Shown: positions 1 through 5,952 of the stretch, in pieces
How positions within the stretch are numbered: the first letter of the stretch is position 1
Layout of the letters: every line of letters begins with the position of its first letter
Source: an uncultured Pseudomonadota bacterium
Lineage (GTDB): Bacteria; Pseudomonadota; Alphaproteobacteria; Rs-D84
Length of the DNA stretch: 6,802 bases
Reading direction: 5' to 3'
NCBI GenBank assembly: GCA_937885575.1
Contig: CALABO010000003.1
Coordinates: forward strand, 1-6,802
Notes under the pieces: generated by a model
Database searches by the model: none
What the model was told of the DNA's origin: nothing
Seen by the model: only the letters and a program-made list of their open reading frames with translations
Translations under genes and position numbers: made by a program

Positions 1-909
1 TGGTACCCGGCAAGCAAGATTTGCCTTTCCGCGGGCCAGGATATTTCCGTCCGTGACTTGATTTTGGGTTTAATTGTTTTGTCGGGCGGTGATGCGTCCG
101 TCGTGGTCGCGGAAAAATTGGCGGGAACGGAAGAAAAATTTACCGATATGATGACGGCCAAGGCGCGCGCAATTGGCATGCCGGAATCAACCTTTGGCAA
201 CGCAAGTGGCCTGCCCAATGACAGGAATTTGATGACGAGTCGGGAACTGGCGACCCTGGCGTATCACATAATTTCTGATTATCCGGATTTATACCCGATG
301 TTCGCAACGCGGCGGTTTGAATTTGGCGAATATAAAACCGATTGGTGTCGCGATTGGGGCAAAACGCACACGGTGAATTATAATAAATTGCTGTTCATTA
401 TGCCGGGTGCGGACGGCCTTAAGACCGGGCACACGGACAAGGGCGGATACGGCATGGTGGCAAGTGCGACCGCCGGTGGCCGCCGCCTGATTGGCGTTAT
501 AAACGGTTTCCATGGCAAGGGGCACGATGCATTGGCGGCGGAAATGAAATCGCTGCTGACGCACGGGTTTAATACGACGGTGACGAAAGTTTTCTATCGC
601 CCGGGCGATGATGTGACCGCGGTACCGGTTTGGTATGGACGTGATGGGACTGTAATGGGAACGGTTGACCGGACATTTGCAATTACCACACCAAAGGAAA
701 GTGGCCTAAACGGTGTCCGCGTGCTTGCGCGATATACCGACCCGATGCCCGCGCCAATCCATGCCGGCGACGTGTTGGGCCAGGTTATCGCCGAACGTGA
801 CGGCAATGTCGTTGCGCGAACAAACTTAGTTGCCAAGAATGATGTCGGTCGCGTGCGTTTCTTGGCGCGCGTATGGCGTAATATTGTTGTAATGCTGATG
901 GGGCGTTAA
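1..909 (+). CDS. D-alanyl-D-alanine carboxypeptidase (peptidase S11 family), 5' end missing
   Basis: The reading frame is open from base 1 with no credible internal start, so the gene begins upstream of the window; 302 residues are visible. Family S11 penicillin-binding proteins remove the terminal D-alanine from peptidoglycan stem peptides in the periplasm. The SxxK nucleophile motif must lie upstream. The second active-site motif appears as S-G-G-D-A (bases 82-96) where the family usually has S-G-N. The third motif, K-T-G-H-T, is intact (bases 421-435). The C-terminal third fits the beta-rich PBP5 C-terminal domain, and the end (R-V-W-R-N-I-V-V-M-L-M-G-R) resembles a short amphipathic membrane anchor. 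It is the first visible gene of a four-gene operon; holB starts at the base after its stop codon. Family assignment is firm. Which paralogue it is (dacA, dacC or dacF type) cannot be decided without the N terminus. Confidence 0.93.
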   Translation, partial: WYPASKICLSAGQDISVRDLILGLIVLSGGDASVVVAEKLAGTEEKFTDMMTAKARAIGMPESTFGNASGLPNDRNLMTSRELATLAYHIISDYPDLYPMFATRRFEFGEYKTDWCRDWGKTHTVNYNKLLFIMPGADGLKTGHTDKGGYGMVASATAGGRRLIGVINGFHGKGHDALAAEMKSLLTHGFNTTVTKVFYRPGDDVTAVPVWYGRDGTVMGTVDRTFAITTPKESGLNGVRVLARYTDPMPAPIHAGDVLGQVIAERDGNVVARTNLVAKNDVGRVRFLARVWRNIVVMLMGR

Positions 910-1812
910 ATGGCACGCAAATCAAATATACCCATTTACGAATTTCCGCATCCGATGGACAATAATAACACAATCGGACATGACGCGACACTGCGTGCGT
1001 TCATGGACGCGTGGCAAAATCGCGACACGCACCCACTGCACCCGGTTTGGATGTTATGCGGCCCGCGCGGCATTGGCAAGGCGACACTGGCATATCAAAT
1101 CGCGCGCATGGTCTATGGCAATGTCGGCGATTTTTTTATAATCGACATGGACCGAAATATTGATAAAGATGGCAAAGTAAAATCGGACGGCAAATCGATA
1201 TCGGTCTATACGGTGCGCGCGACTATCGAGAAAATGCAACTTTCGTCCATGTCGGGCGGGTGGCGCGTGGTGCTGATTGACTCTGTGGACGCGCTGACGA
1301 CCGCGGCGGCGAACGCGATATTGAAATTATTGGAAGAACCACCGGCAAATACATTGTTCTTGCTTGTCACGCACCAGTTATCCAGTGTCCTGCCCACCGT
1401 GCGTTCGCGTGCGCGCGTGGAAAAGATGCGACCACTGTCGATTTCCGACTTGCGGCGGCTTTGTGCGCGATTTATGCCGGACGAGAGTATTGATGACGAA
1501 ACATTGCGTCTTGCCAATGGGTCGTTTGGGCGCATTGCGAACCTAAAGCAATCGGGTGGCGACGCGATATATAATGGTTTGGTTGAATTTGTAACGAATA
1601 AATACGCAACCCAATCTGATGCGATGAACCTTGCGCGGCAAATTGCGCCGAACCCCGAACTTTACGGAATTTTACTGGACGTGATTGCACACTTTAATTT
1701 GGCGGAACTTTACCCGGTGGCAACAAAGGCGATTGCGGATATTGCACGCGTGAACCTTGAACCCGAAATATCAATATTCAAAATCATATTGGAAATACAA
1801 AAATGCTTATAG
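910..1812 (+). CDS. holB: DNA polymerase III subunit delta-prime
   Basis: This 300-residue clamp-loader subunit is a fixed part of the pentameric complex that opens the beta sliding clamp and loads it at primed DNA. A P-loop G-P-R-G-I-G-K-A-T lies at residues 51-59, a Walker-B-like strand V-V-L-I-D-S-V-D at 120-127, the hallmark N-A-I-L-K-L-L-E-E-P-P at 135-145, and S-R-A at 166-168 in place of the usual S-R-C; the arginine is kept. The four-cysteine zinc module found after the P-loop in E. coli delta-prime is absent: residues 66-105 contain no cysteine, as is typical of alphaproteobacterial versions as I recall them. The ATG at 910 directly follows the upstream stop codon, with GGGG at 900-903 as a likely ribosome binding site. 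The 3' end overlaps tatD by 10 bp, suggesting translational coupling. Confidence 0.93.
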   Translation: MARKSNIPIYEFPHPMDNNNTIGHDATLRAFMDAWQNRDTHPLHPVWMLCGPRGIGKATLAYQIARMVYGNVGDFFIIDMDRNIDKDGKVKSDGKSISVYTVRATIEKMQLSSMSGGWRVVLIDSVDALTTAAANAILKLLEEPPANTLFLLVTHQLSSVLPTVRSRARVEKMRPLSISDLRRLCARFMPDESIDDETLRLANGSFGRIANLKQSGGDAIYNGLVEFVTNKYATQSDAMNLARQIAPNPELYGILLDVIAHFNLAELYPVATKAIADIARVNLEPEISIFKIILEIQKCL

Positions 1813-2570
1813 ATACACATTGTCATTTAACCTATGATTTTTCGTCTGTGGGTGGCGCGGATGCGGTAATCGCGCGCGCGGTCGCGGCGGGGGTGGGGTA
1901 TATGATATGCCCGACGGCGGACCCGGTCGATATCTTGCCGGCGATAAAGTTGGCACACGCGCACGATAATGTCTTTGCGACAATCGGAATTCATCCGGAA
2001 CATGCGGGAACAAATCCGGCGGATTATATTACGGATGAAATTTTGTCCGACCCGCGCGTGCTGGCGGTTGGTGAAATCGGACTTGATTACCATGAAATGG
2101 GCGCCGACACGCGCGATGCACAAATTGAATTGTTTGAACGGCAATTGGATATGGCGCGGCGTGCCGGGTTGCCGGTCGCAATTCACACGCGTGACGCGGA
2201 AAGCGACACGGTGGAAATCCTGTCGCGATATCCGGACATCGGTGGCGTTATGCATTGTTTTACTTCCGGTTATGATATGGCAAAGAAAATGCTGGACCGC
2301 GGATACTTCTTTTCGGCAAGTGGCATTTTAACCTTTAAGAACGCGGGTGACATCCGCGAAACATTTGCGCGGATTCCACTCGACCGCCTGGTCGTTGAAA
2401 CCGATAGTCCGTATTGTGCGCCCGTTCCGTACCGCGGCAAGATTTGCGAGCCGGCCTATGTAATTGAGACAACGCGTGTTTTATCGGAAATAAAAAATGT
2501 TTCATTTGAAAAAATGTGTGATATAGTAATGGAAAACGTAAAAAAACTCTATCCAAAGATAAAGATTTAA
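1803..2570 (+). CDS. tatD: TatD-family metal-dependent hydrolase (putative deoxyribonuclease)
   Basis: The 255-residue protein is a full-length member of the TatD family, cytoplasmic TIM-barrel hydrolases of the amidohydrolase superfamily. Studied members have metal-dependent 3'-5' exonuclease activity on DNA and RNA. All expected metal ligands are visible: H6 and H8 (T-H-C-H), E91 (V-G-E-I-G-L-D-Y), H128 (A-I-H-T-R), H151 (V-M-H-C-F-T) and D201 (V-E-T-D-S-P-Y). I-G-I-H-P-E-H at 61-67 is another family signature. The ATG at 1803 lies inside the end of holB, with GGAA at 1791-1794 as a plausible ribosome binding site. A holB-tatD pairing is common in bacteria. The true substrate is not shown by the sequence; family membership is secure, the gene symbol is used in the broad family sense. 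Confidence 0.93.
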   Translation: MLIDTHCHLTYDFSSVGGADAVIARAVAAGVGYMICPTADPVDILPAIKLAHAHDNVFATIGIHPEHAGTNPADYITDEILSDPRVLAVGEIGLDYHEMGADTRDAQIELFERQLDMARRAGLPVAIHTRDAESDTVEILSRYPDIGGVMHCFTSGYDMAKKMLDRGYFFSASGILTFKNAGDIRETFARIPLDRLVVETDSPYCAPVPYRGKICEPAYVIETTRVLSEIKNVSFEKMCDIVMENVKKLYPKIKI

Positions 2571-2571
2571 C

Positions 2572-3039
2572 ATGCCACGCAGTATGATAAGATTTGGTCC
2601 CGTTTCCGAAAACCGTAAAGCGCGGTTCGCCTATACTATTGAAGATACGATAGAGGCGGGCATTGAACTAAGCGGGGCAGAGGTTAAGTCGCTGCGCTAT
2701 GGCCTGGTCACGATTGTTGATGGGTTTGTGCAGAAACGCGGAACGGATTTATACCTTGCGGGTATAGAGATTCAGAAACTGCCCACCGCGGCGCGCATTA
2801 CGAACTTTGACGAACGCCGCCCGCGCAGGTTGCTGTTGCACCGGGCGCAAATAAACCGCATGATTGGGCGGCTAAATGACCGGGGCGCAACCATATTTCC
2901 ATTAAAACTCTATTTCAATAATCGTGGACGGTTAAAAGTATTACTGGGTATCGGTCACGGTAAAAACCGTGCGGATAAACGTGAAACAATTAAACGCCGC
3001 GAATGGGAAAAATCCCGCGCCCGGTTATTAAAGTCATAA
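2572..3039 (+). CDS. smpB: SsrA-binding protein SmpB
   Basis: At 155 residues this is a normal-length SmpB, the small oligonucleotide-binding-fold protein that delivers tmRNA to stalled ribosomes for trans-translation. Family landmarks in order: E-N-R-K-A-R-F near the N terminus, G-I-E-L-S-G-A-E-V-K-S-L-R around residues 30-42, the R-R-L-L-L-H-R block near 84-90, and P-L-K-L-Y-F around 110-115. The basic tail begins D-K-R-E-T-I-K-R-R-E-W; this tail enters the mRNA channel in the rescue complex. The ATG at 2572 is one base after the tatD stop and no strong Shine-Dalgarno is visible, so translation may be coupled. A second ATG at 2584 is possible but less likely. It is the last gene of the operon, followed by a terminator. 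No tmRNA gene is recognisable next to it. Confidence 0.96.
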   Translation: MPRSMIRFGPVSENRKARFAYTIEDTIEAGIELSGAEVKSLRYGLVTIVDGFVQKRGTDLYLAGIEIQKLPTAARITNFDERRPRRLLLHRAQINRMIGRLNDRGATIFPLKLYFNNRGRLKVLLGIGHGKNRADKRETIKRREWEKSRARLLKS

Positions 3040-3055
3040 AGACAAAAATGTTATC

Positions 3056-3081
3056 AACGCCGCGAAAATCGCGGTGTTTTT
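3056..3081 (+). terminator. Rho-independent terminator after smpB
   Basis: A 9-bp stem (3056-3064 with 3070-3078, one G-U pair) has a G+C-rich core CGCG and an AAAAT loop, and a run of T follows (3077-3081). It starts 17 bases after the smpB stop codon and closes the operon. Confidence 0.85.
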
Positions 3082-3100
3082 ATGCGTTATAAAAAACCAC

Positions 3101-3130
3101 TTGCACCGTAAATCCGATTCGTGATAGCAT
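3101..3130 (+). promoter_or_regulatory. possible sigma-70-type promoter
   Basis: TTGCAC at 3101-3106 and TAGCAT at 3125-3130 are separated by 18 bases. This is an acceptable vegetative promoter, placed between the smpB terminator and the next gene, and would start RNA near 3137. It was picked by eye from A+T-rich DNA, so confidence is limited. Confidence 0.35.
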
Positions 3131-3136
3131 AAGAAC

Positions 3137-3357
3137 GAAGTCAGAAGGGATTCTGAATTTCGGGTCTTCAAAAACCCAATATAAGGTCGGCACATTATGT
3201 CGTAATCCATAGAATTTCCGATGTTCTGTGCCGTCATTTTGATATACCCCTATTGTTGGGGTGCCAATGGTTATAATGCTTCGGCAAAAGGCCTTGGGAT
3301 CATCACCTTATATGATTTTTGAACACCCCGACACGTCCCATTTGGCGACGTTTTTTT
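3137..3357 (+). other. structured non-coding leader or small RNA candidate
   Basis: This stretch has no convincing gene on either strand but holds a series of hairpins. TCAGAA/TTCTGA (3141-3146 with 3151-3156) has a GGGA loop. GGGT/ACCC pairs at 3162-3165 with 3174-3177. CGGCACA/TGTGCCG (3188-3194 with 3227-3233) encloses a 32-base loop. ACCCC/GGGGT pairs at 3246-3250 with 3258-3262, and ATCAT/ATGAT at 3299-3303 with 3312-3316 runs into five T. GGGGTG at 3258-3263 can instead pair with CACCCC at 3324-3329, just before the terminator at 3333-3357. This could be an attenuated leader of the downstream secreted-protein gene or an independent small RNA of about 220 bases. It does not match any RNA family I can recognise; tmRNA, RNase P RNA and SRP RNA hallmarks are absent. 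Confidence 0.35.
3333..3357 (+). terminator. intrinsic terminator or attenuator upstream of the secreted-protein gene
   Basis: ACGTC (3333-3337) pairs with GACGT (3347-3351), with a further CC/GG pairing inside the loop and seven T at 3351-3357. It lies only 27 bases before the ATG at 3385. It therefore either ends a separate small RNA or attenuates transcription into the gene. Confidence 0.6.
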
Positions 3358-3373
3358 CAACAACAAACAAAAT

Positions 3374-3378
3374 GGGGA
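3374..3378 (+). promoter_or_regulatory. ribosome binding site fixing the start at 3385
   Basis: GGGGA lies six bases before the ATG at 3385. It supports that start over the in-frame TTG at 3319, whose first codons would run straight through the terminator hairpin and T-run. Confidence 0.7.
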
Positions 3379-3384
3379 AACACA

Positions 3385-4611
3385 ATGAAAAAGATAAACA
3401 ACATTTTTAATACCGCAAATAAATCGTTATTTGCTATTGGCGACACCTCCCGGCGTTTCACGCCGGACTCCTCTGGCCAGAGGAGAATTTTGCTCTCGTC
3501 TTGTCGCGGTCCAATTTCCCCTCTGGCCAGAGGGGTGCCCGCAAGGGCGGGGTGTCGCAAATTTGGTGTGTGGTTTGCCGCGCTTGTTGCGCTCTTTGTC
3601 GCCACACCGTCATTTGCAACGCCAACAGAACTGGACAAGAAAACCGTGGCATCTAAGGCCTATGTCGACACGAAACAGGATATTATCGAAACCGGGTTGG
3701 TATCTTTGGGGGATGATTGGTTTGAAAATCTTCCGTCCGTTGTTTCATTTGATTCTACATCTGGGCTAGTTGGTAATAAATACGGTATTTTGGATCTTAA
3801 TGGGTCAACGGAGTACATAGATGATGGATGGTTTAATTACGTAGGCGATTCAGAAGTAGAATACCTTATACCCACCGTTGGTGCCGTAGGGCGTGAATTG
3901 CAAACTGTTTGGCATCTGCTCGTGTTTTTTAACTGGTACGACATCATGTTCCCCGCCATGAATACATATAGCACAACTTTTGATCCGACATTAACGCATG
4001 TGGAGGGAAATTGGCCATATAATCACCAAAACTATTTGATTAACGGCACTACATTTGTAAATTCCCTTGCCCTTAAACAAAATAAAATTGCAAAATCGGG
4101 ATATTATTATAACACGTCTGGAACTGTGACGGCGTATGGCAACAGTTCGGCGACCAATGGTTGGCTACATGCCGGGGTCAAGGGAACGGGACTGGTGACG
4201 AAAACCGCAACCGAAGGCGTGGTTGGTGAACGTAAGATTTTTGAGGCATCGGATGTCGCGAATTATCATGCGGACGGAATGAGCCAAAACGCACAAAATA
4301 TTCAGGATATTTCCATCCCGACCGTTGGGGCGGTTATGAGCATAGTAAACACAAATGCGCCCACCGGCACGCCGGGCAATGTCGCGATGTATGACGCAAC
4401 CACCGGTGCATTGGGTGATGGTGTCGCAACATACGATGGTTCAACAACGTATAATGCATCAACCGATGCGGACAAAATTGCGGTTATGTCTGGGGTTCAA
4501 CGCAAAAAGGAATGCGGTGGATACGAACCCGCCCCCGCGGGCCAGCCCGCGCATGATGGCACGCATCCGGGCGATGAAGATTATTGCTGGCTCTGGATTT
4601 TCCCAGATTAA
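3385..4611 (+). CDS. secreted, probably surface-exposed protein of unknown function with a repeat element in its signal-peptide region
   Basis: The 408-residue product is not one I can name. It begins M-K-K-I-N-N with a basic N-region, then residues 19-59 are encoded by a palindromic repeat element. A hydrophobic core follows (about 61-75, V-W-F-A-A-L-V-A-L-F-V), with a likely signal-peptidase site after S-F-A at residue 78. The mature part is rich in Thr, Ser, Gly and Asn with few charged residues. It has short repeated motifs: K-A-Y-V-D-T-K-Q-D-I versus L-K-Q-N-K-I, and I-P-T-V-G-A-V twice (bases 3868-3888 and 4315-4335). The C terminus holds two cysteines around a Pro/His/Gly-rich stretch, ending C-W-L-W-I-F-P-D. 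The style recalls extracellular adhesin or tail-fibre-like proteins, but no domain is recognised. Bases about 3700-4080 are visibly more A+T-rich than the flanks, hinting at a mosaic gene. It has its own leader and is convergent with mtaB. Confidence 0.75.
   Translation: MKKINNIFNTANKSLFAIGDTSRRFTPDSSGQRRILLSSCRGPISPLARGVPARAGCRKFGVWFAALVALFVATPSFATPTELDKKTVASKAYVDTKQDIIETGLVSLGDDWFENLPSVVSFDSTSGLVGNKYGILDLNGSTEYIDDGWFNYVGDSEVEYLIPTVGAVGRELQTVWHLLVFFNWYDIMFPAMNTYSTTFDPTLTHVEGNWPYNHQNYLINGTTFVNSLALKQNKIAKSGYYYNTSGTVTAYGNSSATNGWLHAGVKGTGLVTKTATEGVVGERKIFEASDVANYHADGMSQNAQNIQDISIPTVGAVMSIVNTNAPTGTPGNVAMYDATTGALGDGVATYDGSTTYNASTDADKIAVMSGVQRKKECGGYEPAPAGQPAHDGTHPGDEDYCWLWIFPD
3440..3558 (+). repeat. 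composite palindromic element inserted in frame in a coding gene
   Basis: The ends form an inverted repeat: GCGACACC (3440-3447) with GGTGTCGC (3551-3558), extending to 12 bp with one mismatch (3436-3447 with 3551-3562). Inside are a 7-bp hairpin CCGGCGT/ACGCCGG (3450-3466) and two perfect 18-bp palindromes at 3468-3485 and 3518-3535 sharing the 14-base core CCTCTGGCCAGAGG. A GCCC-GCAA-GGGC hairpin with a GNRA loop follows (3537-3548). All of it is read through without a stop and adds about 41 residues between the basic N-region and the hydrophobic core of the signal peptide. The architecture is like the Rickettsia palindromic elements known to sit inside genes; identity with that family is not claimed. 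Confidence 0.8.
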
Positions 4612-4613
4612 TG

Positions 4614-4657
4614 TTAGTCCGTCGCGGCATGACCGCGCCGCGGTCGTGACGGACTAA
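4614..4657. repeat. long imperfect hairpin between convergent genes (possible bidirectional terminator)
   Basis: The outer stem TTAGTCCGTC (4614-4623) with GACGGACTAA (4648-4657) is 10 bp and perfect. An inner stem CATGACCGC/GCGGTCGTG (4628-4636 with 4640-4648) has a GCC loop, with one shared base and a small left-side bulge. The hairpin starts two bases after the stop codon of the secreted-protein gene and includes the mtaB stop codon (4654-4656, minus strand). No T-run follows on either strand, so it is either a non-canonical terminator and mRNA 3'-end stabiliser or a REP-like palindromic repeat. Confidence 0.6.
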
Positions 4658-5901
4658 CCACTTACACTTGCCACTAACACTGTATCATCAATCCCCGTAA
4701 TCTTTACATCGCAAATTGTGCGGGGCGGGATGGGCGCACCGCCAATTTTAACAGGAATATCATCCGGTGTTCGCGCGATATTGTCACTTTCAACCAAAAC
4801 CCGGCACATATTGCCGACCTGGCGTTCCATAAATTTACGCAAGTTTTCATCCGCAACGGCGGTTATTTTATGAACGCGCGCCCGTGCGATATTGCGCGGA
4901 ACCGGGTTCGGCATATTCGCCGCCACCGTTCCGGGGCGGGGCGAAAAAGGAAATGCGTGAATCCTTATTGGTTTTAATTCGCGCGCCAATTCCAGGGTTT
5001 CGTTGAACAATTCTTCCGTTTCGCCCGGAAAACCACAGATTATATCCCAACTAAAACTAACACTTCCACCCGCAAGTCGCGCCAAATCGCGCACCATGTT
5101 CGCTGTGTGTCGCCGCCGCATCGCGCGCAAAATCGTGTCCGATCCCGACTGCATGGAAAGGTGCAAATGTGGCATAAAACGGGGTTCGCTTTTCATCATT
5201 TCAATAATGTCGCGTATCGCCGGCACCGCCGGGTCCACCGACGAAAGGCGCAGCCGTTCAATTTCCGGCACATCTTTTAACAACCGCCGGCACAAATCCG
5301 AAATCAAAAACGGCCGCCCGTCATAAACCCGAATATAAGATGCCGCATCCACACCGGTTAGCACGATTTCCCCAAACCCATCCGCGGTCGCCGCACGCAC
5401 ATTTGCCAAAATTTCATCATATTCGAATGATACCGCCGGCCCACGGAGCAGCCGCGTCACACAATAAGTGCAATCGTGATTGCATCCGTTTTGAATCTGA
5501 ATAAACTTTTTGGAAAGTTTGTTTTCTGTATCAAAATTACCGGTTATTTCCGGACACGAATTGCCGCGATTTTTTTGCGATAATTTGCCCAGATAAACAC
5601 CTAAATCCATCTTTTTTTCGTTCGGAATAACAACCGCACCCGGAATTTTTTCAAACAGTCCCGGATTCCTTGTCGCGGCGCAACCGGTTACGAAAATTAT
5701 CGCACCTGGATTTTCACGCGCAATTTTTCGCACGGTCTGGCCACACTGGCGTTCGGCCTCTGCGGTCACGGCACAGGTATTCACAACCACCGCGCAAATG
5801 CCGGCGCGCGATAACATGCCGTGGATCCTTTCGCATTCCAACGCGTTAAGGCGGCACCCAAAGGATAAAGTTTTTATATTTTTTTCTTGCATTCTGACCA
5901 T
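4654..5901 (-). CDS. mtaB: tRNA (t6A37) C2-methylthiotransferase MtaB
   Basis: The 415-residue radical-SAM enzyme belongs to the MiaB/MtaB methylthiotransferase family. MtaB converts t6A37 to ms2t6A37 in ANN-decoding tRNAs. The N-terminal UPF0004 domain carries the three auxiliary cluster cysteines C16 (F-G-C-R-L-N), C43 (N-T-C-A-V-T) and C74 (T-G-C-A). The F-G-C-R-L-N-x-x-E form favours MtaB over MiaB or RimO. The radical-SAM cluster motif C-N-H-D-C-T-Y-C is at 140-147. Downstream are L-T-G-V-D-A, L-S-S-V-D-P, H-L-H-L-S-M-Q-S-G-S and C-G-F-P-G-E-T, all family motifs. The last 60 residues look like a short, divergent TRAM RNA-binding domain. The start is ATG at 5901; a second ATG three codons in (5892) is possible. 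Neither has a clear Shine-Dalgarno, and the predicted promoter leaves almost no leader. It is convergent with the secreted-protein gene and divergent from rpoZ. Confidence 0.92.
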   Translation of the reverse strand: MVRMQEKNIKTLSFGCRLNALECERIHGMLSRAGICAVVVNTCAVTAEAERQCGQTVRKIARENPGAIIFVTGCAATRNPGLFEKIPGAVVIPNEKKMDLGVYLGKLSQKNRGNSCPEITGNFDTENKLSKKFIQIQNGCNHDCTYCVTRLLRGPAVSFEYDEILANVRAATADGFGEIVLTGVDAASYIRVYDGRPFLISDLCRRLLKDVPEIERLRLSSVDPAVPAIRDIIEMMKSEPRFMPHLHLSMQSGSDTILRAMRRRHTANMVRDLARLAGGSVSFSWDIICGFPGETEELFNETLELARELKPIRIHAFPFSPRPGTVAANMPNPVPRNIARARVHKITAVADENLRKFMERQVGNMCRVLVESDNIARTPDDIPVKIGGAPIPPRTICDVKITGIDDTVLVASVSG

Positions 5902-5910
5902 TTTTGAATC

Positions 5911-5938
5911 ATTATAGCGTGGCTAAAATATATTTCAA
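5911..5938 (-). promoter_or_regulatory. sigma-70-type promoter of mtaB
   Basis: On the minus strand, TTGAAA (5938-5933) and a perfect TATAAT (5916-5911) are 16 bases apart. The predicted transcription start falls around 5905-5902, at or within a few bases of the mtaB ATG at 5901, so the mRNA would be leaderless or nearly so. Confidence 0.55.
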
Positions 5939-5940
5939 CA

Positions 5941-5946
5941 AAGGAA
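5941..5946 (+). promoter_or_regulatory. ribosome binding site of rpoZ
   Basis: AAGGAA lies six bases before the ATG at 5953. This selects that start over the in-frame TTG at 5947, which is too close to the site. The same 50-base gap must also hold the rpoZ promoter. The A+T-rich DNA at 5904-5934 (TTGAAT, TAAAAT, TATATT) allows one overlapping the mtaB promoter, but no single choice stands out. Confidence 0.7.
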
Positions 5947-5952
5947 TTGAAT

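Noticed and set aside
58..909. A start of the carboxypeptidase gene at TTG 58
   Set aside because: The same frame is open back to base 1 and encodes family-typical sequence (S-V-R-D-L), so the true start is upstream of the window.
3034..3237. A 67-codon minus-strand frame between smpB and the secreted-protein gene
   Set aside because: It overlaps the smpB terminator and the hairpins, has no ribosome binding site and looks non-protein-like.
3040..3357. A tmRNA (ssrA) gene next to smpB
   Set aside because: No tRNA-like 3' end with TTCGA loop and CCA, no Ala-tag reading frame and no paired permuted pieces could be found.
3319..3384. A 22-codon extension of the secreted protein from TTG 3319
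   Set aside because: It would translate a terminator hairpin and its T-run. The ATG at 3385 has GGGGA six bases upstream and begins a standard signal peptide (M-K-K).
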